From positions 1,436,501-1,500,500 of the forward strand of contig NZ_CP074126.1 of assembly GCF_018282095.1 (NCBI RefSeq): a stretch of 64,000 nucleotides of DNA. The letters run 5' to 3'. The stretch comes from Pseudovibrio brasiliensis. Its GTDB lineage: Bacteria; Pseudomonadota; Alphaproteobacteria; Rhizobiales; Stappiaceae. A program made the translations under genes and the position numbers. Below, in pieces: positions 57,009-64,000 of the stretch; position 1 is the first letter of the stretch, and every line of letters starts with the position of its first letter. Under the pieces are notes generated by a model. That model worked only from the letters and a program-made list of their open reading frames with translations. It ran no database searches and was not told the origin of the DNA.

Positions 57009-57455
57009 ATGATAGAAAGAATGAAAACAAAAGCTATTAGAGAAAATAGTTTTGGATTCTTAATCCAAACACTTGCTCGTGATATTGATGCAAAAATGAA
57101 ATTAGCTCTCAAAGAAGTGGATGTTGATACGAAGATCTTTGCCAATCTGATGGTGTTATCTGAAGAGGATGGTATCAAACAACGAACACTTGGTGAGAAG
57201 CTCAACTTTCCAGAGTATTTTACAAGTCGCAATGTTGATGCGCTCGTCGCCGCTGGTTTTGCCGAGCGTCAGCCTGATCCAGAGAGTCGTCGCTCGTTTC
57301 TCATTTTCTTAACGGATGCAGGTCGAAAGAAAGCAGCTCAACTTCCTAGTATTGTTAAGCAAGTTAATGACGATGTTCTGTCAGAACTAAACAAACAGGA
57401 AAAGTCAGAAGTCATTCTTCTGTTACAGAAAGTTGCGGGAATTGTTCCGTCATAG
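57009..57455 (+). CDS. MarR family regulator, paralogue 1
   Basis: 148-residue MarR-type winged-helix protein. HTH and wing at about residues 55-105 (GIKQRTLGEKLNFPEYFTSR, QPDPESRRSFLIFLTDAGR). It shares LARDIDAKMK and the same segment order with the MarR at 60566, so they are paralogues. No divergent partner; it may act on the flavocytochrome/P460 neighbourhood. Confidence 0.85.
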   Translation: MIERMKTKAIRENSFGFLIQTLARDIDAKMKLALKEVDVDTKIFANLMVLSEEDGIKQRTLGEKLNFPEYFTSRNVDALVAAGFAERQPDPESRRSFLIFLTDAGRKKAAQLPSIVKQVNDDVLSELNKQEKSEVILLLQKVAGIVPS

Positions 57456-57655
57456 CATTACAACGCTGATTACTATTATTACACGGAAGAAGTAAGAAGA
57501 TAGATCAAGAAGTAGTGTTCAACCTTATCTAAATGACTCCAAATTCCCAAAAAAAGCGCGACAAGAAACGTTATGAGCCCGAGTTTCATCTCACACCCCT
57601 ATTTTAGTTTCGATGATCTATTGAGTTAGACCTGCATCAGTTGTCATATTACCGA

Positions 57656-58147
57656 CTAAGAAGTGAATGGCTGTGCCCTAAACTCTGTCCGAGATAATCT
57701 TGGCTTAAAAGCGCCCATGATCATTTCAGTAACAAGAGGGATGATGTTAGACATGCCGACCAGCTTTTCTTTGCCTTCAAGTTCGTGGAAGGCTTCGCTA
57801 AGCACTCCGTTGGGTATGGAAAGATGGGCAAGTTCTAGCAGTTGAGGCATCATAGGCACAAGAAATACAAAAGCATTGACAGTCAAAAATGCTGTCATAG
57901 CCAGTTTTATTCGCATCCACCAGGCACGCTGTTTAAAGACAAAATACAGCATAAGATCCGCGAATATTTTTAGTGCCAAGCCCGGCAAGATCAAAATATA
58001 AGCACTCTGCATCTTGTAGTCATAAATCATGGCAGCAACCTCCGGCGATGGAGGCGCATTTATTATACTGATTACGATGTGTGAGAGGATTCCTCCCACA
58101 TACATTATGGTTCCAATTTCTGCGATGAATTCGACAAGCTTTTTCAT
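57656..58147 (-). CDS. Small membrane protein of unknown function
   Basis: 163 residues with about four hydrophobic helices (IGTIMYVGGILSHIVISII, ILILPGLALKIFADLMLYFV, KLAMTAFLTVNAFVFLVPMM). ATG 58147 follows GAAGAAAT; an upstream start at 58177 would add 10 polar residues. Faint resemblance to DUF2269-type membrane proteins. Same strand as the ABM and flavocytochrome genes, so possibly one operon. Confidence 0.65.
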   Translation of the reverse strand: MKKLVEFIAEIGTIMYVGGILSHIVISIINAPPSPEVAAMIYDYKMQSAYILILPGLALKIFADLMLYFVFKQRAWWMRIKLAMTAFLTVNAFVFLVPMMPQLLELAHLSIPNGVLSEAFHELEGKEKLVGMSNIIPLVTEMIMGAFKPRLSRTEFRAQPFTS

Positions 58148-58286
58148 ATTTCTTCTTTTTGTCTGTTGGTGGCGCACTAAAGCGCTGCCCTCAAGATGGA
58201 AGCTGTTTACGGATAAAGAGATGCTACAGCTTAAGAAGTTCTGCTGATGCTACTCAAAGAACAGCTTCGTTAGATCAAAGATTTGA

Positions 58287-58598
58287 TCAGTTTCCACCTG
58301 CACCAAATTCTCGGAGCGTATCGTAAAGACCAGCAATTCTTTTGACACCGAGATCTGTCAGTTTTTGTGAGAGTGACTTAAACTCTGGACTACTCGCAGC
58401 CGCCAAAAATGCTTCTTCGCTCTCGTAGCGACCTTTATTGATCAGGATTTTGGGGTTCATTCGGTTTCGATAAAGTGTCGAGCCTAGAAAACCTGGTTGT
58501 TGTTCCATCCAAGTGCCAACAGCTGCCCATGCTTCCAGAGCCAGCGTTTCATCATTATCAGGCAACGTAATCACGTTGAAGAATGTGTGCTCAGTCAT
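58287..58598 (-). CDS. ABM-domain protein
   Basis: 103-residue antibiotic biosynthesis monooxygenase-fold protein: EAWAAVGTWMEQQPGFLGST and LINKGRYESEEAFLAAASSP are family-like. ABM proteins often are small quinol or heme mono-oxygenases. Located 28 bp downstream of the flavocytochrome gene on the same strand, which suggests a redox role. No catalytic residue identified. Confidence 0.75.
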   Translation of the reverse strand: MTEHTFFNVITLPDNDETLALEAWAAVGTWMEQQPGFLGSTLYRNRMNPKILINKGRYESEEAFLAAASSPEFKSLSQKLTDLGVKRIAGLYDTLREFGAGGN

Positions 58599-58626
58599 GA
58601 CTAAACCTCAGTTATCAGAATGGAGA

Positions 58627-59886
58627 TCAGCGAAACTCGAATGCTTCAGTGTGAATTCTATCTCTAGTGACACCCTCTGATTTCAGATCTTTCATAAGAC
58701 CATCAACCATCGGTTTTGGGCCACACATAAAGTACTCATAACTATTCAGCGGATCGGGTAGCTTCTTCTTCATCATGTCAACGCGTGCAAAGTTACCTTC
58801 CTCGGAAAAGAGAGGGACGAGTGTAACATTCCCTAGTTCGGTTGCTCGGGCTCGCAACTCATCCAAAAAGATGGCATCACGAACTTCTCTTGCGGCATAG
58901 ACAAGGTGAACTTGTCGCGCGTCACCCGGTTTCATCGCGCGTAGTTTAGATAAGAAAGGGGTGAGGCCAATCCCACCAGCCAGCCAGATTTGTTTATTTG
59001 TGGCTATTTCAGCGTCAAAACGTCCATAAGGACCGCGCACTAAAACCTTACTGCCCGGCTTTAACTCTTCCCGTACCTTTCGGGTCCAGTCGCCCAACAC
59101 CTTCACCGTAAACCGCAGGTAGTCATCTCCCGGTGCGCTTGAAATGGTAAACGGGTGTGGCTCATTCCAGTTTTTGCCTTGCACTTCTACAAAAGCAAAC
59201 TGACCTGGCTTGAACTGTAGTGTCTTACCGATAGGTTTTAAAACCACCTCGGTTGCTCGCTCAAGTGCATTCACTTCCTGAATTGTAAAAGGAATAGCAG
59301 TACGTCGGTTCATTCCAAACACAGAGTAGAACAAGCTGACAACACCAACGGCTGCAGCAACAAGAAGTAATACTCCTGAAGCACTATATTGCTCTACGAA
59401 GATCTCCGGGGCAGTAAAAAAATGACCAACAATCAATAAGTAAACGATACCCATAATCTTATGCGTGGGGCGCCACCAAGAGTATCTAATTTTGCGATTG
59501 AGAGCGATAAAAAGGCCTATAACCAAAAATATCAAACCAAGCATACCCAAAGGGGCTGATGGTACGATGCTATTTACAACCGGATCCATACCAACAGGCA
59601 CTTCTTTAGGCACGCCAAAGAAGTGAACCAGAGCAAATAGCGCCGTCAAGACACCCATGACACGATGAACTTGATACATGCGATCTAGTCCGCCAAACCA
59701 ATCTTCAAAAATTGCAAGACGCGTAGACAAGATGATGGTGCACGTCATGAGTATAAAAGCGATACCACCAAGAAGTGTTGTTCCTGTGGTTCTTGGTGTA
59801 TGCTGAGCAGGTGCAAAACCTACATGCAAAAATGCAAAAACGAGGATCAGTCCAACGATTGCATAAATACCTGTTTTCTTAAGCAT
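58627..59886 (-). CDS. NOX/ferric reductase-like flavocytochrome
   Basis: 419-residue membrane flavocytochrome. N-terminal part with six helices and two heme pairs, His74-x13-His88 and His142-x12-His155, as in ferric reductases and NADPH oxidases. C-terminal cytosolic dehydrogenase: FAD motif HPFTISSAP (244-252), nucleotide motifs GGIGLTP (304-310) and FMCGPKPMV. It would pass electrons from NAD(P)H across the membrane to iron or oxygen. ATG 59886 follows AAGGAAAG. The EF-hand gene lies 17 bp upstream in the same direction. Confidence 0.9.
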   Translation of the reverse strand: MLKKTGIYAIVGLILVFAFLHVGFAPAQHTPRTTGTTLLGGIAFILMTCTIILSTRLAIFEDWFGGLDRMYQVHRVMGVLTALFALVHFFGVPKEVPVGMDPVVNSIVPSAPLGMLGLIFLVIGLFIALNRKIRYSWWRPTHKIMGIVYLLIVGHFFTAPEIFVEQYSASGVLLLVAAAVGVVSLFYSVFGMNRRTAIPFTIQEVNALERATEVVLKPIGKTLQFKPGQFAFVEVQGKNWNEPHPFTISSAPGDDYLRFTVKVLGDWTRKVREELKPGSKVLVRGPYGRFDAEIATNKQIWLAGGIGLTPFLSKLRAMKPGDARQVHLVYAAREVRDAIFLDELRARATELGNVTLVPLFSEEGNFARVDMMKKKLPDPLNSYEYFMCGPKPMVDGLMKDLKSEGVTRDRIHTEAFEFR

Positions 59887-59902
59887 CTTGCAACTTTCCT
59901 TG

Positions 59903-60400
59903 TTATTCTTGGTTCGATAAGTTTGGGTCAAGAGCTGAACGCAAGGCGACCATTATGGAGTGCCCGTTTAAGAACTCATCTTTCGTCAGATAACCGTCGG
60001 CATTGCTGTCAGCTCTCTGAAAGTCGAACTCCATTGATTGTTGATGTTCTGCCTTACTAATTTGGCCATCTCCATTGCGATCTTTGAATGCAAATACAAT
60101 ACGAATAGCAGTATTGTAGGCATCGACACGTCCTCTTTCCTCAGCAAGAGGCATCATCCCATAATCCCAGCTTCTGTATTCGCGGAACGAGAGATTGTCG
60201 TCATCATTTGCATCCATCGAAACGAACACGTTTTCGCCGAACTCTGAAAATGCAACCCTATCAATCCGATCATTTTCGCTATTTTTGACAGAGGAGAAGG
60301 CTAACTCTGCCAACTTTCGACCTTCGCTTTCGTTTGCGACGAGAGTTGCTGGCATCATAACTACCGCACCAAACATCAACATTTTTATTAGTGAATTCAT
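59903..60400 (-). CDS. Secreted EF-hand calcium-binding protein
   Basis: 165 residues with a signal peptide (about 1-22, ending LVA). Three EF-hand loops: DANDDDNLSFRE (63-74), DRNGDGQISKAE (107-118), DSNADGYLTKDE (131-142). An upstream degenerate loop around residue 44 may make a fourth. Operon partner of the flavocytochrome, 17 bp away, so calcium could tune that enzyme from the periplasm; this is inference. Confidence 0.85.
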   Translation of the reverse strand: MNSLIKMLMFGAVVMMPATLVANESEGRKLAELAFSSVKNSENDRIDRVAFSEFGENVFVSMDANDDDNLSFREYRSWDYGMMPLAEERGRVDAYNTAIRIVFAFKDRNGDGQISKAEHQQSMEFDFQRADSNADGYLTKDEFLNGHSIMVALRSALDPNLSNQE

Positions 60401-60463
60401 TATCTTGTCTCCTTGGGGAAGTATCAGCAATAGCTTGCGTTGGCATTAATTGCTATTGCTATA

Positions 60464-60477
60464 CTTGCAAATGCAAG
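60464..60477. promoter_or_regulatory. Palindrome between the EF-hand gene and MarR 2
   Basis: CTTGCA-AA-TGCAAG is a palindrome (6-bp arms) 64 bp before the EF-hand start and 89 bp before the MarR 2 start. Candidate operator for control of both genes by MarR 2. Confidence 0.5.
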
Positions 60478-60565
60478 ATAAGTAAATAGATAAATGCTCA
60501 CATTTTGTACTAAGGACCCTACAGCAGCTAAGTTGAGCAAGCTTAAGAAGCGTTGAGAGAAGTTT

Positions 60566-61003
60566 ATGAAATCGATAAAAAGCCCATCAGCTGACAAGGA
60601 AAAGAGGTTGTCATTCCTTGTTCAGATTCTTGCTCGTGATATCGATGCAAAAATGAAAGCAAAACTGAAAGAGAGACAGACAGATGTTAAACTCTTTCAA
60701 AGTTTAACGTTGCTGTCGCAGAGAGATGGGATCAACCAACGAACCCTAGCAAAGAAGCTTCAGCTACCCGATTACATCACAAGTCGTAAGGTCAATGCGT
60801 TGGTGAAAGCCGAATATGTAAGGCGAGATCTCGATCCAACTAATCGTCGAGCTCATGTTCTCTACCTCACTAACGCAGGCAAAGCGAGACTCCTCGAGTT
60901 GAACGAAGCAGCTAAAGGTATCGATTGCTTATATTTGAACGCGCTAGCTAACGAAGATAAAGAAATACTGATGGAGTTATTGATTAAGATATCTGAAAAA
61001 TGA
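60566..61003 (+). CDS. MarR family regulator, paralogue 2
   Basis: 145-residue MarR-type protein, paralogue of the one at 57009 (shared LARDIDAKMK, DGINQRTLAKKLQLPDYITS against DGIKQRTLGEKLNFPEYFTS, ...SR/NRRxxxxxLTxAGxxx). Divergent from the EF-hand/flavocytochrome operon and upstream of the RND efflux operon. A palindrome lies in the divergent gap. Confidence 0.85.
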   Translation: MKSIKSPSADKEKRLSFLVQILARDIDAKMKAKLKERQTDVKLFQSLTLLSQRDGINQRTLAKKLQLPDYITSRKVNALVKAEYVRRDLDPTNRRAHVLYLTNAGKARLLELNEAAKGIDCLYLNALANEDKEILMELLIKISEK

Positions 61004-61433
61004 TTGTGACTATATTTTATGCGATATTATCTTTAGATAATAGTATTTATTTGAGTTTTATTGGCCGCATGCTTGGATGTTACTGTGAATAATGACAAGA
61101 AACACTTGCTTCAGAAGTTATTGGAGCAAATTCTTCTCAAGGCCTGCTCATAATTTGACATCATCAACATACCCTCAAATACATGCATTCGCAATTATAG
61201 CACTTGCAATTATTGTCAATGCATGTAATCTGCTGATGAATATCAATAGATCAATCATGTAGATGAGCTGTGATGCTCATGCCTACACTTCTTCGTTGGG
61301 TTACAACCTATCAAGTGATGCTGGAATAGAAGGCCAAACGAAGATTACATCAAACTTGCTTCATGCAAAGCAATAATACTTGATGACATGAAGTATATTG
61401 CTGCACGCATCTAAATAAAGAAAGTCCGTACCA
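61004..61433. promoter_or_regulatory. AT-rich region upstream of the RND efflux operon
   Basis: 430 bp without a gene. ACATGCATT (61181-61189) and AATGCATGT (61218-61226) are perfect inverted repeats, and GCAATTAT is repeated directly between them. GCACTTGCAA inside it resembles the half-site at 60464. It could bind MarR 2; unproven. Confidence 0.45.
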
Positions 61434-62804
61434 ATGAGTAAATGGTGGAAGCGCGCTATATTATTTATTCCCGTTACCATCAGCTTGGGGTTTTTCTTAT
61501 TTCTTTCTAATAATAAAGAAGCTCCAATCCAGAAGTCAATTCCTGAATACTCTCATTTATCGAGGGTTATATTGGCTCGAAAACTCGAGGTTTCTCCAAA
61601 GGCACATGGCTATGGAATAGTCAAAGCTGCAAGAGTGTGGAACGTCATCGCCCGGGTTAGTGGCGAAATCGAGTTCATTCATCCAGAGTTTAAAAAAGGC
61701 GCAATACTCAAAGCTGGAACTGAACTTGTTCGTATTTCACCGCGAGATTACAAGCTTCAGCTCAAACAGTCTCAGGCAAATATACGCCAAGCTGAGGCTA
61801 AAGTTTCTGAGTTAAAAACAAAACAACAAAGCTTGATGAAAAGTCTCGATATCGAACAGCGTGTGCTCAAGTTGAATGAGAAGCAACTTGCACGGAAACA
61901 GCAGCTTAGGCAGCGTGGCACTATAGCAGAAGCCGCTCTCGATACCGAAGAAAATCTCGTTTTGATCCAGTTGCAAAAAATACAAGATATTCAGAATTCT
62001 CTTGATTTGATTCCCCTTCAAATAGAAGCGCAAGAAGAACAAATATCTGTTTATGAAGCTCAATATGAAACAGCGAAAATCAATCTGGCCAGAGTTCACG
62101 TCAAACTGCCATTTGATGCAAGAGTTTCGAATACAAACGTAGAAGTTACTCAGTATGTACAAACTGGTAATGAGATGGGAACCGTTGATAATACGGAGAC
62201 TGTAGAGGTTGAAGCCCAGATCCCGCTTTCTCAATTCAGGCAGTTTCTTGGCATCCTGACTGAGGGAGAGGTGCCAACCCTTATTGACGGCCAATCGCTT
62301 TTATCGCTGGCTGAGAGCGTAGGATTGCATGCTATGATCCGGCTTCCTTTAGATAAAGGCACTGCTGTATGGCGCGGACGCGTTGTCCGAGTGACTGATG
62401 AGATCGATCCCAAGACGCGTACGGTCGGGGTTGTCATTGAAGTAGACCATCCATATGAAAAAATTATTCCAGGCAAACGTCCGTTACTAAGCAAGGGAAT
62501 GTTTGTTGAGGTCGAATTAAGCAGCGACCCGCTTTCTGAAATGTTTATCATTCCGCGTTCTGCATTGCATGAAGAAGGCCTCTATATCGTTGGTGATGAT
62601 AACAGGCTGCAAATAAGGCCAGTTACAACGACCTTGCTTCAAGGAAACCTCGCAATGCTTGCAGAAGGGCTTGAAGAAAACGAGCGCATTGTTGTCAGCG
62701 ATCTTCTATATGCTACGCCTGGAATGCTGATGAAAACAAAAATAGATGAGGATTTGCTAACTCTTATTCATGACGAAGCGACCAATAAGGACGTTTCACA
62801 ATGA
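61434..62804 (+). CDS. RND efflux periplasmic adaptor (HlyD/MFP family)
   Basis: 456-residue membrane-fusion protein. N-terminal membrane anchor (residues 8-26), lipoyl-type halves with VIARVSGEIEFIHPEFKKG, a long coiled-coil hairpin about 100-215 (QLKQSQANIRQAEAKVSELK), and a beta-barrel/MP domain with GMFVEVELSS and IIPRSALHEEG. It bridges the inner-membrane pump and an outer-membrane channel. Its stop overlaps the pump start by 4 bp (ATGA). Confidence 0.92.
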   Translation: MSKWWKRAILFIPVTISLGFFLFLSNNKEAPIQKSIPEYSHLSRVILARKLEVSPKAHGYGIVKAARVWNVIARVSGEIEFIHPEFKKGAILKAGTELVRISPRDYKLQLKQSQANIRQAEAKVSELKTKQQSLMKSLDIEQRVLKLNEKQLARKQQLRQRGTIAEAALDTEENLVLIQLQKIQDIQNSLDLIPLQIEAQEEQISVYEAQYETAKINLARVHVKLPFDARVSNTNVEVTQYVQTGNEMGTVDNTETVEVEAQIPLSQFRQFLGILTEGEVPTLIDGQSLLSLAESVGLHAMIRLPLDKGTAVWRGRVVRVTDEIDPKTRTVGVVIEVDHPYEKIIPGKRPLLSKGMFVEVELSSDPLSEMFIIPRSALHEEGLYIVGDDNRLQIRPVTTTLLQGNLAMLAEGLEENERIVVSDLLYATPGMLMKTKIDEDLLTLIHDEATNKDVSQ

Positions 62805-64000
62805 TCAGGTTTTTTGCTTCTCATCCCACAGCCTCAAACTTATTGATGGCAGTCCTCATCCTGGGTGGACTGCTAACAGCTCCTTATTTGCAACGAGAAA
62901 CACTCCCTGGGATTGAACCACGCAAAGTTAGTATCAGCGTACCATTCCCAGGTGCCCGTCCTGAAGAAGTTGAAGAAGCCATTTGTCGGCGCATAGAAGA
63001 TGCCGTCGAGAGTGTTGAGAACATTGCTAAAATTTCGTGTGAGGCTAAAGAAAATTTAGCCAGCGCAACGATTGAAATGAAAGAAGGCGAAAACCTTGAT
63101 CGTTTCATTGCTAAGGTGAAGAACCAGGTAGAAGCGATTGACGATTTTCCTGAGGAAACTGACCTGCCGGTTATCGAAGAAATGGGTACAACTGAGTTTG
63201 TTGCATCTGTAGCTTTGACCGGATTTCAGAACAAATCTCACCTGAAAGCTTATGCACTTGCTGTAAAAGATCGCATGCTGTTATGGGGAGGCATCTCGCA
63301 AGTTGACATCAAGGGGTTCTCTGATCATCAGATCCGAATTGAGTTATCTAAGACAGCTTTGCAGCAATTCGGCCTCAGCATCGCCAGCATTGCTGATACA
63401 ATCGCAAAACAAAGCCTTGATCTACCAGGTGGAATAATCGAGACCTCAGAAGAACTTGTCTCTTTGCGCTTTGCAGATGAAAGAAAACAAGCTCGCGAGT
63501 TTCTTGATTTAGTCTTGGTGTCAAGTCAGGACGGGGGCATCGTTCGGCTCGGGGATATCGCAACAGTTACAGACCGTTTCAGTCTTGATGAAGAAAAAAT
63601 TCTGTTTGATGGAGAAATTGCAGCACTACTGGAGATTTCTAAAACACGATCTGAAGACATCCTGAATGTTGTCAGTTCAGTAAAAAATTTCCTTCAGGCA
63701 GAGCAAGCTTTGGCGCCTCCAAATGTCATACTTACGCTTTCTAACGATAACTCTTCCATTGTTCAGGACCGGCTCAACCTTCTGATCGACAACGGACTGC
63801 AAGGTCTTGCGCTCGTATTCCTGATAATGTGGCTGTTCTTTGGATTTCGATATTCATTCTGGGTGACTATGGGGCTGCCTGTCTCATTCCTAGGGGCTCT
63901 TGCTATCATGTATTTGATGGGCCTTTCTTTGAATATGATGTCCATGCTTGGGCTGTTGATAGCAACAGGCCTTTTGATGGATGATGCAATTGTCATATCC
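62801..64000 (+). CDS. RND family efflux transporter permease, N-terminal part
   Basis: First 400 residues of a pump of the AcrB/MdtB size class (about 1,000-1,050 residues), cut by the window edge. N-terminal TM1 (SNLLMAVLILGGLL), porter motifs FPGARPEEVEEAICRRIEDA and NFHxLG-like GLSIASIADTIAKQ, then TM2-4 start (GLALVFLIMWLFFGFRYSFW, LLIATGLLMDDAIVIS with the Asp pair of TM4). Starts with an ATGA overlap. Substrate unknown. Confidence 0.93.
   Translation, partial: MIRFFASHPTASNLLMAVLILGGLLTAPYLQRETLPGIEPRKVSISVPFPGARPEEVEEAICRRIEDAVESVENIAKISCEAKENLASATIEMKEGENLDRFIAKVKNQVEAIDDFPEETDLPVIEEMGTTEFVASVALTGFQNKSHLKAYALAVKDRMLLWGGISQVDIKGFSDHQIRIELSKTALQQFGLSIASIADTIAKQSLDLPGGIIETSEELVSLRFADERKQAREFLDLVLVSSQDGGIVRLGDIATVTDRFSLDEEKILFDGEIAALLEISKTRSEDILNVVSSVKNFLQAEQALAPPNVILTLSNDNSSIVQDRLNLLIDNGLQGLALVFLIMWLFFGFRYSFWVTMGLPVSFLGALAIMYLMGLSLNMMSMLGLLIATGLLMDDAIVIS

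Overview
The window looks like chromosomal DNA of an alphaproteobacterium of the order Hyphomicrobiales, most likely a marine Stappiaceae member such as Pseudovibrio. This is inferred from the hisD / UPF0262 / low-molecular-weight phosphatase / infA / maf / yacG housekeeping cluster, an AlpA-adjacent integrase family typical of the group, and bipartite palindromic repeats of the rhizobial 'CCGAAAAgtgg..accggTTTTCGG' type. No species marker such as rRNA is present, so the genus is a guess.

Layout. 1-3.7 kb: conserved housekeeping cluster (partial hisD, UPF0262, phosphatase, infA, maf, an ABM-fold protein on the other strand, yacG). 4.0-5.6 kb: secreted 5'-nucleotidase with a strong terminator. 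5.7-10.5 kb: PaaX regulator followed by paaABCDE (the phenylacetyl-CoA epoxidase). 10.6-20.8 kb: mixed accessory genes: a PACE efflux pump with a divergent MarR regulator, a protein with two tandem Ser/Thr kinase domains, a GNAT acetyltransferase with a premature stop, a stand-alone DnaB-like ATPase, a GST, a LysR regulator divergent from a cytochrome b561, a sugar acetyltransferase, and an NAD(P)-binding oxidoreductase divergent from a TetR regulator. 20.8-26.0 kb: second phenylacetate block (TetR-type PaaR, paaK, paaI, paaG on the minus strand; paaN on the plus strand). Phenylacetate would be activated by PaaK, epoxidised by PaaABCE(D), isomerised by PaaG and ring-opened by PaaN; PaaF, PaaH and PaaJ for the lower pathway are not in the window.

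26.1-38.3 kb: myo-inositol locus. iolG, iolB, iolE, iolD, iolC and an RpiR-type regulator (IolR) lie on the minus strand; an inositol-type ABC importer (binding protein, permease, ATPase) and a second Gfo/Idh/MocA dehydrogenase lie on the plus strand. Copies of the GGAA-N6-TTCC operator type lie between the two divergent halves. iolA is absent.

38.6 kb to the end: probable genomic island or string of insertions. A tRNA-Phe(GAA) is abutted by a tyrosine integrase whose frame runs antisense through the tRNA gene, then an AlpA-like excisionase and a MerR-type regulator. Beyond lie a 2,222-residue autotransporter with 50-residue repeats, a cytochrome b561-like protein, a 1-Cys peroxiredoxin, a decayed maltose-uptake locus (malK-lamB chimera, IS3 orfA remnant, malG fragment), a group II intron remnant, a TauE/SafE transporter, a broken alpha/beta hydrolase, a GAF-LuxR regulator, a cytochrome P460, two paralogous MarR regulators, a NOX/ferric-reductase-like flavocytochrome next to an EF-hand protein, and the start of an RND efflux operon that runs off the window. 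This part is visibly richer in A and T than the first 38 kb. The far end of the island (a second copy of the tRNA 3' end) was not found in the window.
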